From DASXYG01 sp036502625 (GTDB taxonomy: Bacteria > Actinomycetota > Actinomycetes > Streptosporangiales > Streptosporangiaceae), in the NCBI GenBank assembly GCA_036502625.1, contig DASXYG010000002.1:62001-126000 (forward strand): DNA of 64,000 bases. The letters are read 5' to 3'. Shown here in pieces: positions 8,398 to 18,104 of the stretch. The notes under the pieces are model-generated. The model had not been told where the DNA came from. It saw only the letters and a list, made by a program, of their open reading frames with translations, and made no database searches. Positions within the stretch are counted from its first letter, which is position 1; each line of letters starts with the position of its first letter. The translations under genes and the position numbers were made by a program.

Positions 8398-11300
8398 GTG
8401 GCAAAGCTCAGTGTCGTCGTGCCGGTCTACAACATCCAGGGCTACGTCGAGGAGTGCCTGGACTCCCTCGCACGCCAGAACGTCGCGGACATCGAGGTCA
8501 TCGTCGTCGATGACGGATCCGACGACCAGACCGCGTCCCGCGCCGAGCGGTTCGCGGCCGGCGACCCCAGATTCACCGTCATCCGCCAGGCCAACCTCGG
8601 CCCCGGCGCCGCCCGCAACGCCGGCATCGCCCGCGCCACCGGCGACTACCTCGCGTTCGCCGACGGCGACGACGTCATACCGCGGCCGGCGTTCGAGCTG
8701 CTAATCGGCTCCATCGAGAAGACCGGGTCGGACTTCGCGATCGGCAACGCGCGGCGGCTCACCTCCGCCGGCACCCACCAGTCCGGCCTGCACCGCCGCT
8801 ACACCATGCGGTCCCGTACGAAGACCCACATCAGCCGCGACCCCGAGCTGCTGCACGACCGCGTCGTCTGGGGCCGGGTCTTCCGCGCGGAGTTCTGGCG
8901 GCGCCACGCCGACCGGCTCACGTTCCCCGAGGGCGTCCTGCACGAGGACATCGAGCCCGCGATCGTCGCGCACTACCTCGCCGAAAGCGTCGACGTCCTC
9001 GGCGAGACCGTCTACCTCTGGCGCATCCGCGACGCGGGCGTGGCGGAGTCGACCACCCAGCGGCGTACGGACGTCAGCGTGCTGCGCGACCGGTTCGCCG
9101 CCGTGCGCGCGGTCAACGAGTTCCTGGCCGCGCACGCCTCTCGCGCCGACCGGCGGGCCTGGGACGAGATCGCGCTCGGCCACGACCTGAAGATCTTCCT
9201 CGACCAGGTGGACGTCGGCGACCGGGAGTTCCAGGAGCGGTTCCTCGACCACGCGTCCGGCTTCCTGAGCGAGGCCGACCCGGGCGCCGCGGACGTGCTG
9301 CCCGCGCTCCAGCGGCTCCAGTGGCACCTCGCCGGGCGCCGGATGCTCGACGAACTGCTCGAAGTGCGCGCGTTCGCCCGCGCCGGCGACGCGTCCAAGG
9401 TCGTCAGGTCCGGCGCCCACTGGTACGGCGACTACCCCTTCCGCGGCCTGCTCGACATCCCCGACGACGTCTACCGCGTCGACGACGAGATCCGGCTGCG
9501 CACCCACATCAACGACTTCACCTGGTACGACGGCAAGCTGCGCGTGGCCGCGTCGGCCGGGCTTCGCTGGCTGGAGCCCAGCGGCCCGCGCACGCCCCGC
9601 ATGATCGCGCTGGTCCGCAAGGACCGCCGCCGGGTGGTCCCGCTGCCGGTGCGTCCACGGGTGCGCCCGGCCGGCGGCGAGCCGTACCGCAGGGGCGACG
9701 ACACCACCGACGCCGACCCCGCGGGGTTCAGCTTCGCCATCGACCCGCGCCGCCTGCGCGTCCGCGGCGAGTGGGTGGACGGCACGTGGCACGTCGGCGT
9801 CGGCGTGCTCAGCCACGGGCTGTTCCGCAAGGGGCTGCTGGCCAACCCCGACTCCGGCCCGGCGCAGACCCCGCCGTACCGCTACGTCGCCGAGGGCGTG
9901 CGGGTGATCCCGAAGATCAGCGCGGCCGGGGCGCTCAGCGTCAGCGTGGAGAACGTGCGCGCCGCCGTTTCGGCGTGCGAAGTGGCCGGCGGCGAGCTGC
10001 GGCTGAGCGGGTGGCTGCGCGGCGCGGCGTCCACCGCCGAGCTTGTCCTGTGGCGGCCGGGCAACCCCGACCAGCTCACGTACCCGGTGACGCTGACCCG
10101 CGACGGCGAGCGCACCCGCTTCGCCGCGTCCGTGCGCCTGGCCGACGTGCACCACGCCGACGACCGCACCCGCGCGCTGCCCGGCCAGGCGCACGAACGC
10201 GACGAGGGCGACTGGTTCGGCGGGCTGAGCCTCGGCGGCGACGACCGTGTGCGCCTGGTCATGGACGAGGACGCGAACGAGTCGGGCGCGGTCTTCGGCG
10301 ACCGGGAGATCCGCGCCATCCACAGCAGGTACGGCTACCTCACCGTCACCAACCGCGCCGTCGCGCCGCTGGTCACCGACGCCCGGTGGACGTCCGACGG
10401 CACACTGACGATCACCGGCGACTACCACGTGCCCGACGACACCGAGGCGTCGCTGCTGATCAGCCCGATGCGCGAGGCGCACGACGAATCGGTGCCGCTG
10501 ACCGTGCGCGGCGGCCGGTTCACCGCGGTGGTGCCGGCGGCGGCGATGCCCGCGTTCGGCGGGGTGCGCCCGCTGCCGTCCGGGCGGTGGCGGCTGCTCG
10601 CCCGGCGTGCCGGCGACGACCAGGACCGCCCGGTGCGCGTCGACCACGCGAACCTCGGCATGCGCTCGGCCGTCATCGCCGGCGACCGCGGCTACACCCT
10701 GACCCACTACCGCTACGACCTGGCCACGCTGCGCGTCACGTCGTGGCTGCGGCCGGACGAACGCGGCTCGTGGTGGCAGGACCAGCTCCGCACCCGCGCG
10801 TACCCGGCCGCGCGCACCCGCCCGATCCGCGAGGCGGTGCTGTTCGAGAGCTTCAACGGCCGCCAGTTCTCCGACAACCCGCGCGCGGTCCACGACGAGA
10901 TCGTCCGGCGCGGGCTGGACCTCGAGACGCTGTGGGTGGTCGACGACGCGCAGGCCGAGCTGCCGCCGTCGGCGAAGCCGGTGCGCCGGTGGAGCGCCGA
11001 CTGGTACGAGGCGATCGCGCGCAGCCGCTACCTGGTCAGCAACATGTTCCAGCCGCCGTGGTACGAACGCCGCCCCGGCCAGGTGGTCGTGGAGACCTGG
11101 CACGGCACGCCGCTGAAGAAGCTGGGCTTCGACGTGGACGTACCGCTGCGGTCGCTGGCCGTGCTCGGCGGCCTGGAGCGTACGGAGACGGCCGCGGCCA
11201 TGTGGGACCTCCTCGTGTCGCCGAACGCGTTCACGTCGTCGATCATGCGCAGCGCGTTCCGCTACACCGGGGAGATCATCGAGTCCGGCTACCCGCGCAA

Positions 11301-11928
11301 CGACCTGCTGCACCAGCCCGGCCGCGACGAGGCGGCCGAGCGGGTGCGCCGGCGGCTCGGCCTGCCCGAGGGCAAGCGCGTGGTGCTGTACGCCCCCACG
11401 TGGCGGGAGGACCGCGCGGTCAGCGGCGGCCGCTACAGCCTCGACCTCCGGCTCGACCTCGACGCCATGCGCGCCGAGCTGGGCGGCGACCAGGTGCTGC
11501 TGGTGCGCACCCACCAGTACGTCTCCGGCCGCATCTCCGACGCGGGCGGCTACGTCGTCGACGTCTCCGGCTATCCGGACATGGCGGAGCTGTACCTCGT
11601 CGCCGACGTCTTCATCACCGACTACTCGTCCTCGATGTTCGACTTCGCCGGCACCGGCAAGCCCATCCTGTTCTTCACGTACGACCTGGAGGAGTACCGC
11701 GACCGGCTGCGCGGCCTCTACTTCGACCTGTCCGCCGAGGCGCCCGGCCCGCTGCTGCGCACGTCCGACGAGGTGATCGACGCGTTGGCGCGGATCGAGG
11801 ACATCCGCGAGAAGTACCGCGAGCCGTACGACGCCTTCCGGTCGCGCTTCTGCGCGCTGGACGACGGCGGCGCCGCGGCGCGGGTCGTCGACCGCATGCT
11901 GGAGCTGGGCGCCGCGGCGCGCGGCTGA
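8398..11928 (+). CDS. Bifunctional GT2 glycosyltransferase / CDP-glycerol glycerophosphotransferase
   Basis: 1176 residues from GTG 8398 (AAAGGA upstream). Residues about 4-230 are a GT-A family 2 domain (VVVPVYN; ADGDD as the DxD motif). The middle, about 240-800, is a beta-rich region without a recognised catalytic motif. Residues about 800-1170 match the CDP-glycerol glycerophosphotransferase (TagF/TagB-like) family: ETWHGTPLKKLG, YPRNDLL, YAPTWRE, ITDYSSSMFDFA. It should assemble a wall teichoic-acid-like polyol-phosphate polymer at the inner membrane face. It stands alone here, with no other wall-polymer genes. It converges on the next gene with only 12 nt between the stops. Confidence 0.88.
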   Translation: MAKLSVVVPVYNIQGYVEECLDSLARQNVADIEVIVVDDGSDDQTASRAERFAAGDPRFTVIRQANLGPGAARNAGIARATGDYLAFADGDDVIPRPAFELLIGSIEKTGSDFAIGNARRLTSAGTHQSGLHRRYTMRSRTKTHISRDPELLHDRVVWGRVFRAEFWRRHADRLTFPEGVLHEDIEPAIVAHYLAESVDVLGETVYLWRIRDAGVAESTTQRRTDVSVLRDRFAAVRAVNEFLAAHASRADRRAWDEIALGHDLKIFLDQVDVGDREFQERFLDHASGFLSEADPGAADVLPALQRLQWHLAGRRMLDELLEVRAFARAGDASKVVRSGAHWYGDYPFRGLLDIPDDVYRVDDEIRLRTHINDFTWYDGKLRVAASAGLRWLEPSGPRTPRMIALVRKDRRRVVPLPVRPRVRPAGGEPYRRGDDTTDADPAGFSFAIDPRRLRVRGEWVDGTWHVGVGVLSHGLFRKGLLANPDSGPAQTPPYRYVAEGVRVIPKISAAGALSVSVENVRAAVSACEVAGGELRLSGWLRGAASTAELVLWRPGNPDQLTYPVTLTRDGERTRFAASVRLADVHHADDRTRALPGQAHERDEGDWFGGLSLGGDDRVRLVMDEDANESGAVFGDREIRAIHSRYGYLTVTNRAVAPLVTDARWTSDGTLTITGDYHVPDDTEASLLISPMREAHDESVPLTVRGGRFTAVVPAAAMPAFGGVRPLPSGRWRLLARRAGDDQDRPVRVDHANLGMRSAVIAGDRGYTLTHYRYDLATLRVTSWLRPDERGSWWQDQLRTRAYPAARTRPIREAVLFESFNGRQFSDNPRAVHDEIVRRGLDLETLWVVDDAQAELPPSAKPVRRWSADWYEAIARSRYLVSNMFQPPWYERRPGQVVVETWHGTPLKKLGFDVDVPLRSLAVLGGLERTETAAAMWDLLVSPNAFTSSIMRSAFRYTGEIIESGYPRNDLLHQPGRDEAAERVRRRLGLPEGKRVVLYAPTWREDRAVSGGRYSLDLRLDLDAMRAELGGDQVLLVRTHQYVSGRISDAGGYVVDVSGYPDMAELYLVADVFITDYSSSMFDFAGTGKPILFFTYDLEEYRDRLRGLYFDLSAEAPGPLLRTSDEVIDALARIEDIREKYREPYDAFRSRFCALDDGGAAARVVDRMLELGAAARG

Positions 11929-11940
11929 CCGCCGCGCCGC

Positions 11941-12408
11941 TCACTGGAGGGGGATCTCGTGGCCGGGGCCGCGCTCGTCGTCCGGGCGCGGGCCGAACCA
12001 GCGGCGCTCGTCCTCGCGGATGCGCAGGTCGTTGATACTGGCCTCGCGGCGGCTCATCAGCCCGGACACGGTGAACTCCCACAGCTCGTTGCCGTAGCTG
12101 CGCCACCACTGGCCGTCGCGGTCGTGGCATTCGTACTGGAAGCGGACGGCGATGCGGTTGCCGCGGAAGCCCCACAGGCTCTTGCGCAGGGCGTAGTCGA
12201 GCTCGCGCGCCCACTTCGCGGTGAGCAACTCGACGATCGCGGCGCGTCCGGTGACGAAGGCGTCGCGGTTGCGCCACACCGAGTCGGGCGTGTACGCGAG
12301 GCTGACCTTCTCGGGGTCGTGGGTGTTCCAGGCGTCCTCGGCGGCCTGCACCTTCTGGGCGGCCGTCTCCTCGTCGAAGGGCGGGAACGGTGGCCGTGAC
12401 TCGGGCAT
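11941..12408 (-). CDS. NTF2-like / DUF1348 family protein
   Basis: 155 residues; a single SnoaL/NTF2-like cone-shaped domain of the DUF1348 type (AWNTHDPEKVSLAYTPDSVWRNR; ECHDRDGQWWRSYGNELWEF). Family members are small cytoplasmic proteins of unknown activity, often stress-linked. The ATG at 12408 is chosen because AAAGGA sits 8 nt upstream; the open frame extends further but into Arg/Pro-rich sequence. No operon partner is evident. Confidence 0.85.
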   Translation of the reverse strand: MPESRPPFPPFDEETAAQKVQAAEDAWNTHDPEKVSLAYTPDSVWRNRDAFVTGRAAIVELLTAKWARELDYALRKSLWGFRGNRIAVRFQYECHDRDGQWWRSYGNELWEFTVSGLMSRREASINDLRIREDERRWFGPRPDDERGPGHEIPLQ

Positions 12409-12586
12409 CGCGGTTCCTTTCAGATGGTCAGAGCGCGGCGGTGTCGGCGGCGCATATTGTTCCCCGGATAGTCCGGCCACGTCACCGTCGTGCCCGCCGG
12501 ATCGCCGACGGCGAACCCCGGCGGCAACCGCGCCCGCGCGGCGCGCCACTACGCGCGGCGCGCGGCCGGGGCGCCGGGCCGTACGG

Positions 12587-13852
12587 TCACGTGACCCGGG
12601 CGGGCTCCGCGGAGAACGCTTCGTACGCACCGGACGCCACGACGTCGCACAACCGGTCGACGGCGTCCCAGACGTCGGTGAACGCGGTGGTGATCGGCGC
12701 CGGGCCGAGGCGCAGGCGGTCGGGGGTGCGGTAGTCGGGGATCACCTTGGCGTGCTCGATGAGCGCCTGGGAGATGCGCCAGGCGTCGGGGTGGCGCAGC
12801 GAGACGTGCGAGCCGCGTACGGCCGGGTCGCGCGGCGTGGCCACGGTGAAGCCCAGCGGCGCGAGGCGTTCGTCGGCCAGCTCGATGAGGTACGCGGTGA
12901 GCAGCGCGCCCTTCGCGCGCAGCGCGTCGATGCCCGCCTCGGCCAGCAGCTTCACGCCCTCCTCGATGGCGACCATCGAGACGATCGGCGGCGTGCCGGT
13001 GAGGAACCGCGCGATGCCGGGCGCGGGCGCGTAGTCGGGGCCCATCGCGAACTGGTCGGTCTGGGAGAACCAGCCCTGGATCGGCTGGCGCAGCGACTCC
13101 TGGAGGTCGCGGCGCACGTACAGCAGGGCGGGGGCGCCGGGGCCGCCGTTGACGTACTTGTACGTGCAGCCCACCGCGAGGTCGGTGGCCGAGGAGTCGA
13201 GCTCGACGGGCACGGCGCCGACGGAATGGCAGAGGTCCCACAGCACGAGCGCGCCCGAGTCGTGCACGATCCGGTTGATCGCGGCCATGTCGTACAGCCG
13301 GCCGGAGCGGTACGCGACGTGGGAGAGGCTGACCAGCGCGGTGTCCGGGCCGACGGCGGCGCGCAGCGTCTCCGCGTCGAGCCCGTCGTCGAGGTCGGCG
13401 TGCAGCATGCGCAGCCGCATGCCGTGGCGCTCGGCCAGCCCTTCGAGGACGTAGCGGTCGGTGGGGAAGTTGTCGTCGTCGGTGACGATGACGTCGCGGC
13501 CGGGCCGGGCGCCGATCGCCGCGGCGGCCAGTTTGTACAGGTTGACCGTTGTGGAGTCGGAGATCGCGACCTGGCCGGGCGCGGCGCCCACGAGGTGGCG
13601 CCCGATGGCGTCGCCGAGCCGCTGGCCGTAGTCGATCCAGTGGGACCAGGAGCGGATGAGGTCGCGGCCCCACTCCTCGCGGACGACGGCGGCGATGCGG
13701 TCGGCCGCGGCGTGCGGCAGGCGGCCGAGGGAGTTGCCGTCGAGGTAGATCAGCCCCGGGTCGTCGTTGACGAACCGGTCGCGCAGCGGGGCGAGGGCGT
13801 CCTGTGCGTCGAGCTCGGCCGCGCCCGCCCGGCCCGTCGTGAAGTGCGTCAC
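12587..13852 (-). CDS. kynU: Kynureninase
   Basis: 421 residues, a PLP-dependent fold-type I enzyme cleaving kynurenine to anthranilate and alanine. The PLP lysine is Lys232 in GCTYKYVNGGPG. The DLCHSVGA and LDGNSLGRLP motifs and the C-terminal RLGPAPITTAF stretch are typical. Length fits the family. The GTG at 13852 has no ribosome site, but CATACT lies 6 nt upstream, so the mRNA may be leaderless. No kynA or kynB is adjacent. Anthranilate could feed catabolism or secondary metabolism. Confidence 0.93.
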   Translation of the reverse strand: MTHFTTGRAGAAELDAQDALAPLRDRFVNDDPGLIYLDGNSLGRLPHAAADRIAAVVREEWGRDLIRSWSHWIDYGQRLGDAIGRHLVGAAPGQVAISDSTTVNLYKLAAAAIGARPGRDVIVTDDDNFPTDRYVLEGLAERHGMRLRMLHADLDDGLDAETLRAAVGPDTALVSLSHVAYRSGRLYDMAAINRIVHDSGALVLWDLCHSVGAVPVELDSSATDLAVGCTYKYVNGGPGAPALLYVRRDLQESLRQPIQGWFSQTDQFAMGPDYAPAPGIARFLTGTPPIVSMVAIEEGVKLLAEAGIDALRAKGALLTAYLIELADERLAPLGFTVATPRDPAVRGSHVSLRHPDAWRISQALIEHAKVIPDYRTPDRLRLGPAPITTAFTDVWDAVDRLCDVVASGAYEAFSAEPARVT

Positions 13853-13923
13853 CGGTCAAGTATGGCGAACGGCCCCGCCGGCACGAAGCCGGGAGGCCGT
13901 TGCCACACCGTGGTCGTACGGGG

Positions 13924-14670
13924 CTACTTGCGGTTCCGCCGCCGGCGGCGGAGCACGCGGAACAGCAGGCCGAGCACCAGCACGCCGACGGCCACCGGGA
14001 CGAGCCGCTTCAGCATCGGCATTCCGGCGACGTCGAGCAGGTCGATCGCGTCGTCGTCCGGCGCGACCACCGGGCGCATGGGCGTCGGCCGGGGCGCGCT
14101 GGCGCCGGACGGCTGCTCGGCGCCGCCCTCGCGCGGCGGCGGCACCGACTCGGTGGTCGTGGCGGAAGCGGAACCGCCGGCGGGCACCGCGGCCTGGCCA
14201 TTGCCGGAGTCGGCGGCCGGGTCGTCGCCGCCGGAGAGCTGCGCCTCGAGCCGCTCGGCGAACTTGTCGATCAGCTTGCCGCCGACGTCGGACATCACGC
14301 CGCGGCCGAACTGCGCCGGCTTGCCCGTGACGTTGAAGTTGGTCCGCACCGTCACGCGCGTGTTGTCGCCCTCGGCGTGCAACTGGGCGTCGACCGTGGC
14401 GGCGGCGGTTCCGGTGCCGCGCGCCTCCTTGCCGCTGGCCTCCATCGTGACCGCGTGCTCGTCGGCGTCCTTCTTGGTGATCCGCGCGTCACCCTTGTAC
14501 GTCACGGTGATCGGGCCGACCTTCACCTTCAACCGGCCGGTGAACGCGTCGCCGTCCACGGAGTCGAGCGAGGCGCCCGGCATGCAGGGCGCCACACGCT
14601 CGACGTCCAGCAGGACCGGCCAGGCCCGATCGACCGGCACCGGAATGGTGAACTCGTGTTCCAGCTCCAT
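13924..14670 (-). CDS. coxG: CoxG-like SRPBCC protein with C-terminal membrane anchor
   Basis: 248 residues. Residues 1-145 are a CO-dehydrogenase subunit G type SRPBCC domain (MELEHEFTIPVPVDRAWPVL; MPGASLDSVDGDAFTGRLKVKVGP would be the pocket wall). A Gly/Pro/Ser-rich linker at about 150-210 leads to one membrane helix (about 218-236) and an RRRRRNRK tail, which places the domain in the cytoplasm. CoxG is reported to help anchor CO dehydrogenase to the membrane. It lies 141 nt after coxM on the same strand, so probably belongs to the cox operon. Confidence 0.85.
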   Translation of the reverse strand: MELEHEFTIPVPVDRAWPVLLDVERVAPCMPGASLDSVDGDAFTGRLKVKVGPITVTYKGDARITKKDADEHAVTMEASGKEARGTGTAAATVDAQLHAEGDNTRVTVRTNFNVTGKPAQFGRGVMSDVGGKLIDKFAERLEAQLSGGDDPAADSGNGQAAVPAGGSASATTTESVPPPREGGAEQPSGASAPRPTPMRPVVAPDDDAIDLLDVAGMPMLKRLVPVAVGVLVLGLLFRVLRRRRRNRK

Positions 14671-14811
14671 TACCTACGCTCGCCTCCACTCGTTCCGTCA
14701 TGTCCCGGCGGCCTGGTCCGGCTGGTCGCGGCCCGGATCGTGCTTCCGGTGATCACGTGCGTCGGAGCCATTGTGCCGGGACGTGACGGTCAGCGTTCCT
14801 CGCGGGTACGG

Positions 14812-15666
14812 CTATAGGCCCACCGCCGCCGCCAGCGCACGTTCGGTGAGCTCGCGCGCCAGGTGCCGCCGGTAGTCGGCCTGGCCGTGCAGATCGCTCG
14901 GCGGCTGCGTGCCGTCGTCGGCATGCGCCGCCGCCGCCCGCAGGGCCTCCCGGGTTGCCGGTGCCCCTTGAATCGACGACTCTACCTCCCGTGCCCGGAC
15001 CGGGGTCGGGCCCATGTTCGTCAAGCCGACCCTGGCCTCCTCGATCGTGCCGCCGGTGACCTTCACGGCCGCCGCGACGGCGACGATCGCCCAGGCCTGG
15101 GCGGTGCGCGAGAACTTCGCGTAGTGCGTACCCCACCCGGGCAGCTTGGGCACGCGGACCGCGACGACGAGTTCGTCGGGCCCGCGTGTCGTACTGAGGT
15201 AGTCGACGAAGAAGTCCGGCGCGGCCTCCACGCGGGTGCCGCCCGGGCCCTGGAGGATCAGCTCCGCGCCGAGCGCCACCGCGACCGCCGGGAGGTCGCC
15301 GGCCGGGTCGGCGTGGGCGAGCGCGCCGCCGAGCGTGCCCCGGTGGCGGATCGCGGGGTCGCCGACCGTGGCCGCCGCCTGCGCGAGCAGCGGGCACTCC
15401 GCCCGCACCAGCGGGTCGGTGACGATCTGCGCGTAGGTCGTCATGGCGCCGATGCGCAGGTGGTCGCCGTCGTCGCGGACACCGGTGAGGTCCGGCACAC
15501 GGCCGAGGTCGATCAGCGACTCGGGGTAGGCGAGCCGGAGCCGCAGCAGCGGCATCAGGCTCTGCCCGCCGGCGAGCGCCATGCCGTCGCCGTCGCTCGC
15601 GCGCAGCGCCTCGACCGCGGCGTCGAGTGAGTCGGGCGCGGTGTAGGTGAACTCCGCGGGGATCAT
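14812..15666 (-). CDS. coxM: CO dehydrogenase-like FAD-binding medium subunit
   Basis: 284 residues of the molybdopterin-dehydrogenase FAD-binding family. FAD-contact motifs AGGQSLMPLLRLRLA (near 32-46) and TVGDPAIRHRGTLGGALAHADPAGD (split here for length; about 105-130) are clear. It passes electrons from the 2Fe-2S subunit to the quinone pool. Its ATG overlaps the coxL stop in an ATGA arrangement, showing translational coupling. The C-terminal CO-deh-flav domain is complete. Confidence 0.92.
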   Translation of the reverse strand: MIPAEFTYTAPDSLDAAVEALRASDGDGMALAGGQSLMPLLRLRLAYPESLIDLGRVPDLTGVRDDGDHLRIGAMTTYAQIVTDPLVRAECPLLAQAAATVGDPAIRHRGTLGGALAHADPAGDLPAVAVALGAELILQGPGGTRVEAAPDFFVDYLSTTRGPDELVVAVRVPKLPGWGTHYAKFSRTAQAWAIVAVAAAVKVTGGTIEEARVGLTNMGPTPVRAREVESSIQGAPATREALRAAAAHADDGTQPPSDLHGQADYRRHLARELTERALAAAVGL

Positions 15667-18104
15667 GACGACGCTCCTTCGTCGGTGTTGACCGAGCCGA
15701 GGCCGCCGGCGGCGCCGGGCGGGAGGTCCTCGGGCGGACGGGCGCGGCCTTCGGCGTCGTGCACGGCGCGCCAGACGCGCTCGGGTGTGCACGGCATGTG
15801 GATGTCGTCGACGCCGAGGTGGCGCACCGCGTCGATCACCGCGTTGACCACGGCGGGCGTGGACGCGATCGTGCCGGCCTCGCCGACGCCCTTGACGCCG
15901 AGCGGGTTGGTGGTCGCCGGGGTCTCGGTGCGGTCGGTGGTGAACTCCGGGAGATCCATCGCGGACGGCAGCAGGTAGTCGGCCATCGTCGTGGTGGTGA
16001 GGTTGCCGTCGGTGTCGTACACGGCCTCCTCGTAGAGCGCCTGGGCGATGCCCTGCGCCAGGCCGCCGTGCACCTGGCCCTCGACGATCAGCGGGTTCAC
16101 CACCTTGCCGATGTCGTCCACGCAGACGTACGAACGGATCTTCACCTCGCCCGTACGGGTGTCGACCTCGGTGGCGCAGAGGTGGGTGCCGTGCGGGAAG
16201 GAGAAGTTCTCCGGGTCGAACGTGGCGTCGCTGTCGAGCGAGGGCTCCATGCCGTCGGGCAGGTCGTGCGCGGCGAACGTGGCGAGCGCGACCTCCTGGA
16301 TGGTGGTGGACGCCTCGGGGGTGCCGCGGACGCGGAAGGCGCCGCCGCTGAACTCGAGGTCGGCCTCCGGCGCCTCCATGAGGTGGGCGGCGACCCGCTT
16401 GGCCTTCTCGACGACCTTGTCGCAGGCGTTGAACACGGCGATGCCGCCGACCGTCAGCGAACGGGAGCCGTAGGTGTCCATCCCCTTGGGGGAGGACTGG
16501 GTGTCGCCGTGGATCACCGAGATGTCGTCGAACGGGATGCCGAGGCGGTCGGCGACGATCTGGCTCCAGGCCGTCTCGTGGCCCTGGCCGTGCGCGGACG
16601 AGCCCGTGACGACCTCGACCTTGCCGGTGGGCAGCATGCGGATCTGGGCGTTCTCCCAGCCGCCCGCGCCGTACGCCAGGGAGCCGAGCACGCGGGACGG
16701 CGCCAGGCCGCACATCTCCGTGAACGTCGAGATGCCGAGGCCGAGCTGGACCGGGTCGCCCTCCGAGCGGCGCCGCTCCTGCTCCTTGCGCAGCGCGTCG
16801 TAGCCGAACAGGGCCATCGCCTTGTCGGTGGCGGCCTCGTAGTCGCCGGAGTCGTACGTCAGGCCGGAGACCGTGTCGTACGGGAACTCGTCGTGGGCGA
16901 TCCAGTTGCGGCGGCGCAGCTCCATGGGGTCCATGGCGAGCTCGGCGGCGAGCTCGTCCATCATGCGCTCGACGCCGAACGTGGCCTCGGGGCGGCCCGC
17001 GCCGCGGTAGGCGTCGGTGGGCATCTTGGTGGTGAGGACGCCGGTGCAGTCGAAGGTGTAGGCGTCCATCTTGTAGATGGCGTTGAACATGAAGGCGCCG
17101 AGCAGCGGCACGCCGGGCGTGACGAGCATGAGGTAGGCGCCCATGTCGGCCAGGAGGCGGACGTGGAAGCCGCGCAGCCGGCCGTCGCGGTCGGCGGCCA
17201 GGCGGAGGTGCTGGATCTGGTCGCGGCCGTGGTGGGTCGTCATGAACCCCTCGCTGCGCGACTCGGTCCACTTCACCGGGCGGCCGAGCCGCTTCGCGAT
17301 CAGCAGCGCCAGCACCTCTTCGGCGGTGACCTGGAGCTTCGAGCCGAAGCCGCCGCCGACGTCGGGCGCGATGACGCGGAGCTTGTGCTCCGGGATGCCG
17401 GTGACCATGGCGAGCATGACCCGCAGGACGTGCGGGATCTGGGTCGCCGACCACAGGGTGTACTCATCGCCGACCGGGGCGCACACCACGGCGCGCGGCT
17501 CCATCGCCGCCGGGATCAGCCGCTGCTGGACGAACGTGCGGTCGATGACGACGTCGGCGCCGGCGAACGCGGCGTCCATGTCGCCGTTCTCCATGACGAA
17601 GTGGAACGACGTGTTCGTGCCCTTGTCGGCGTGGACGAGGGCGGCGCCCTCGGCGACCGCCTCCTCCATGTTCAGCACGGGGGGCAGGGGTTCGTAGTCG
17701 ACCTCGATCGCGTCGAGCGCGTCGGCCGCGGAGTAGCGGTCGCGGGCGACGACGCAGGCCACGGCCTCGCCTACGTAGCACACCTCGTCGACGGCCATCG
17801 GCGGGTGGTCGGGGATCACGATGTCCTCGGTGACGGGCCAGGCGCAGGGCAGGCTGCCCTGCTCGGCGGCGAAGTCGGCGCCGCTGAACGCGGCGATCAC
17901 GCCGGGGCGCTCCTTGGCGGCGCTGACGTCGACCGAGGTGATGCGGGCGTGGGCCTGCGGGCTGCGCAGGAACGCGACGTGCATCAGGCCGGGGAGCTGG
18001 ATGTTGTCGGTCCAGTTCGTACGGCCGGTGATCAGGCGGGCGTCCTCCTTGCGGCGGCGCGCCTGGCCGATCTCGTGGGTTGTCTCCGGTTCGAGCGCGG
18101 TCAT
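15663..18104 (-). CDS. coxL: Form II CO dehydrogenase-like molybdenum large subunit
   Basis: 813 residues of the xanthine oxidase superfamily. The active-site loop reads AYRGAGR (about residues 363-369), the signature of form II enzymes; form I CO dehydrogenases have AYXCSFR with the S-Cu cysteine, absent here. The substrate may therefore not be CO. DVGGGFGSK and GSSAHGQGHET are molybdopterin-contact motifs, and the catalytic Glu region GVGEAGT is present. The ATG at 18104 overlaps the coxS stop (ATGA). The gene order S-L-M is reported as typical of form II; form I operons are M-S-L. Confidence 0.92.
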   Translation of the reverse strand: MTALEPETTHEIGQARRRKEDARLITGRTNWTDNIQLPGLMHVAFLRSPQAHARITSVDVSAAKERPGVIAAFSGADFAAEQGSLPCAWPVTEDIVIPDHPPMAVDEVCYVGEAVACVVARDRYSAADALDAIEVDYEPLPPVLNMEEAVAEGAALVHADKGTNTSFHFVMENGDMDAAFAGADVVIDRTFVQQRLIPAAMEPRAVVCAPVGDEYTLWSATQIPHVLRVMLAMVTGIPEHKLRVIAPDVGGGFGSKLQVTAEEVLALLIAKRLGRPVKWTESRSEGFMTTHHGRDQIQHLRLAADRDGRLRGFHVRLLADMGAYLMLVTPGVPLLGAFMFNAIYKMDAYTFDCTGVLTTKMPTDAYRGAGRPEATFGVERMMDELAAELAMDPMELRRRNWIAHDEFPYDTVSGLTYDSGDYEAATDKAMALFGYDALRKEQERRRSEGDPVQLGLGISTFTEMCGLAPSRVLGSLAYGAGGWENAQIRMLPTGKVEVVTGSSAHGQGHETAWSQIVADRLGIPFDDISVIHGDTQSSPKGMDTYGSRSLTVGGIAVFNACDKVVEKAKRVAAHLMEAPEADLEFSGGAFRVRGTPEASTTIQEVALATFAAHDLPDGMEPSLDSDATFDPENFSFPHGTHLCATEVDTRTGEVKIRSYVCVDDIGKVVNPLIVEGQVHGGLAQGIAQALYEEAVYDTDGNLTTTTMADYLLPSAMDLPEFTTDRTETPATTNPLGVKGVGEAGTIASTPAVVNAVIDAVRHLGVDDIHMPCTPERVWRAVHDAEGRARPPEDLPPGAAGGLGSVNTDEGASS

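Noticed and set aside
12409..12630. Upstream extension of the DUF1348 gene
   Set aside because: Arg/Pro-rich, non-conserved; a good ribosome site marks the internal ATG.
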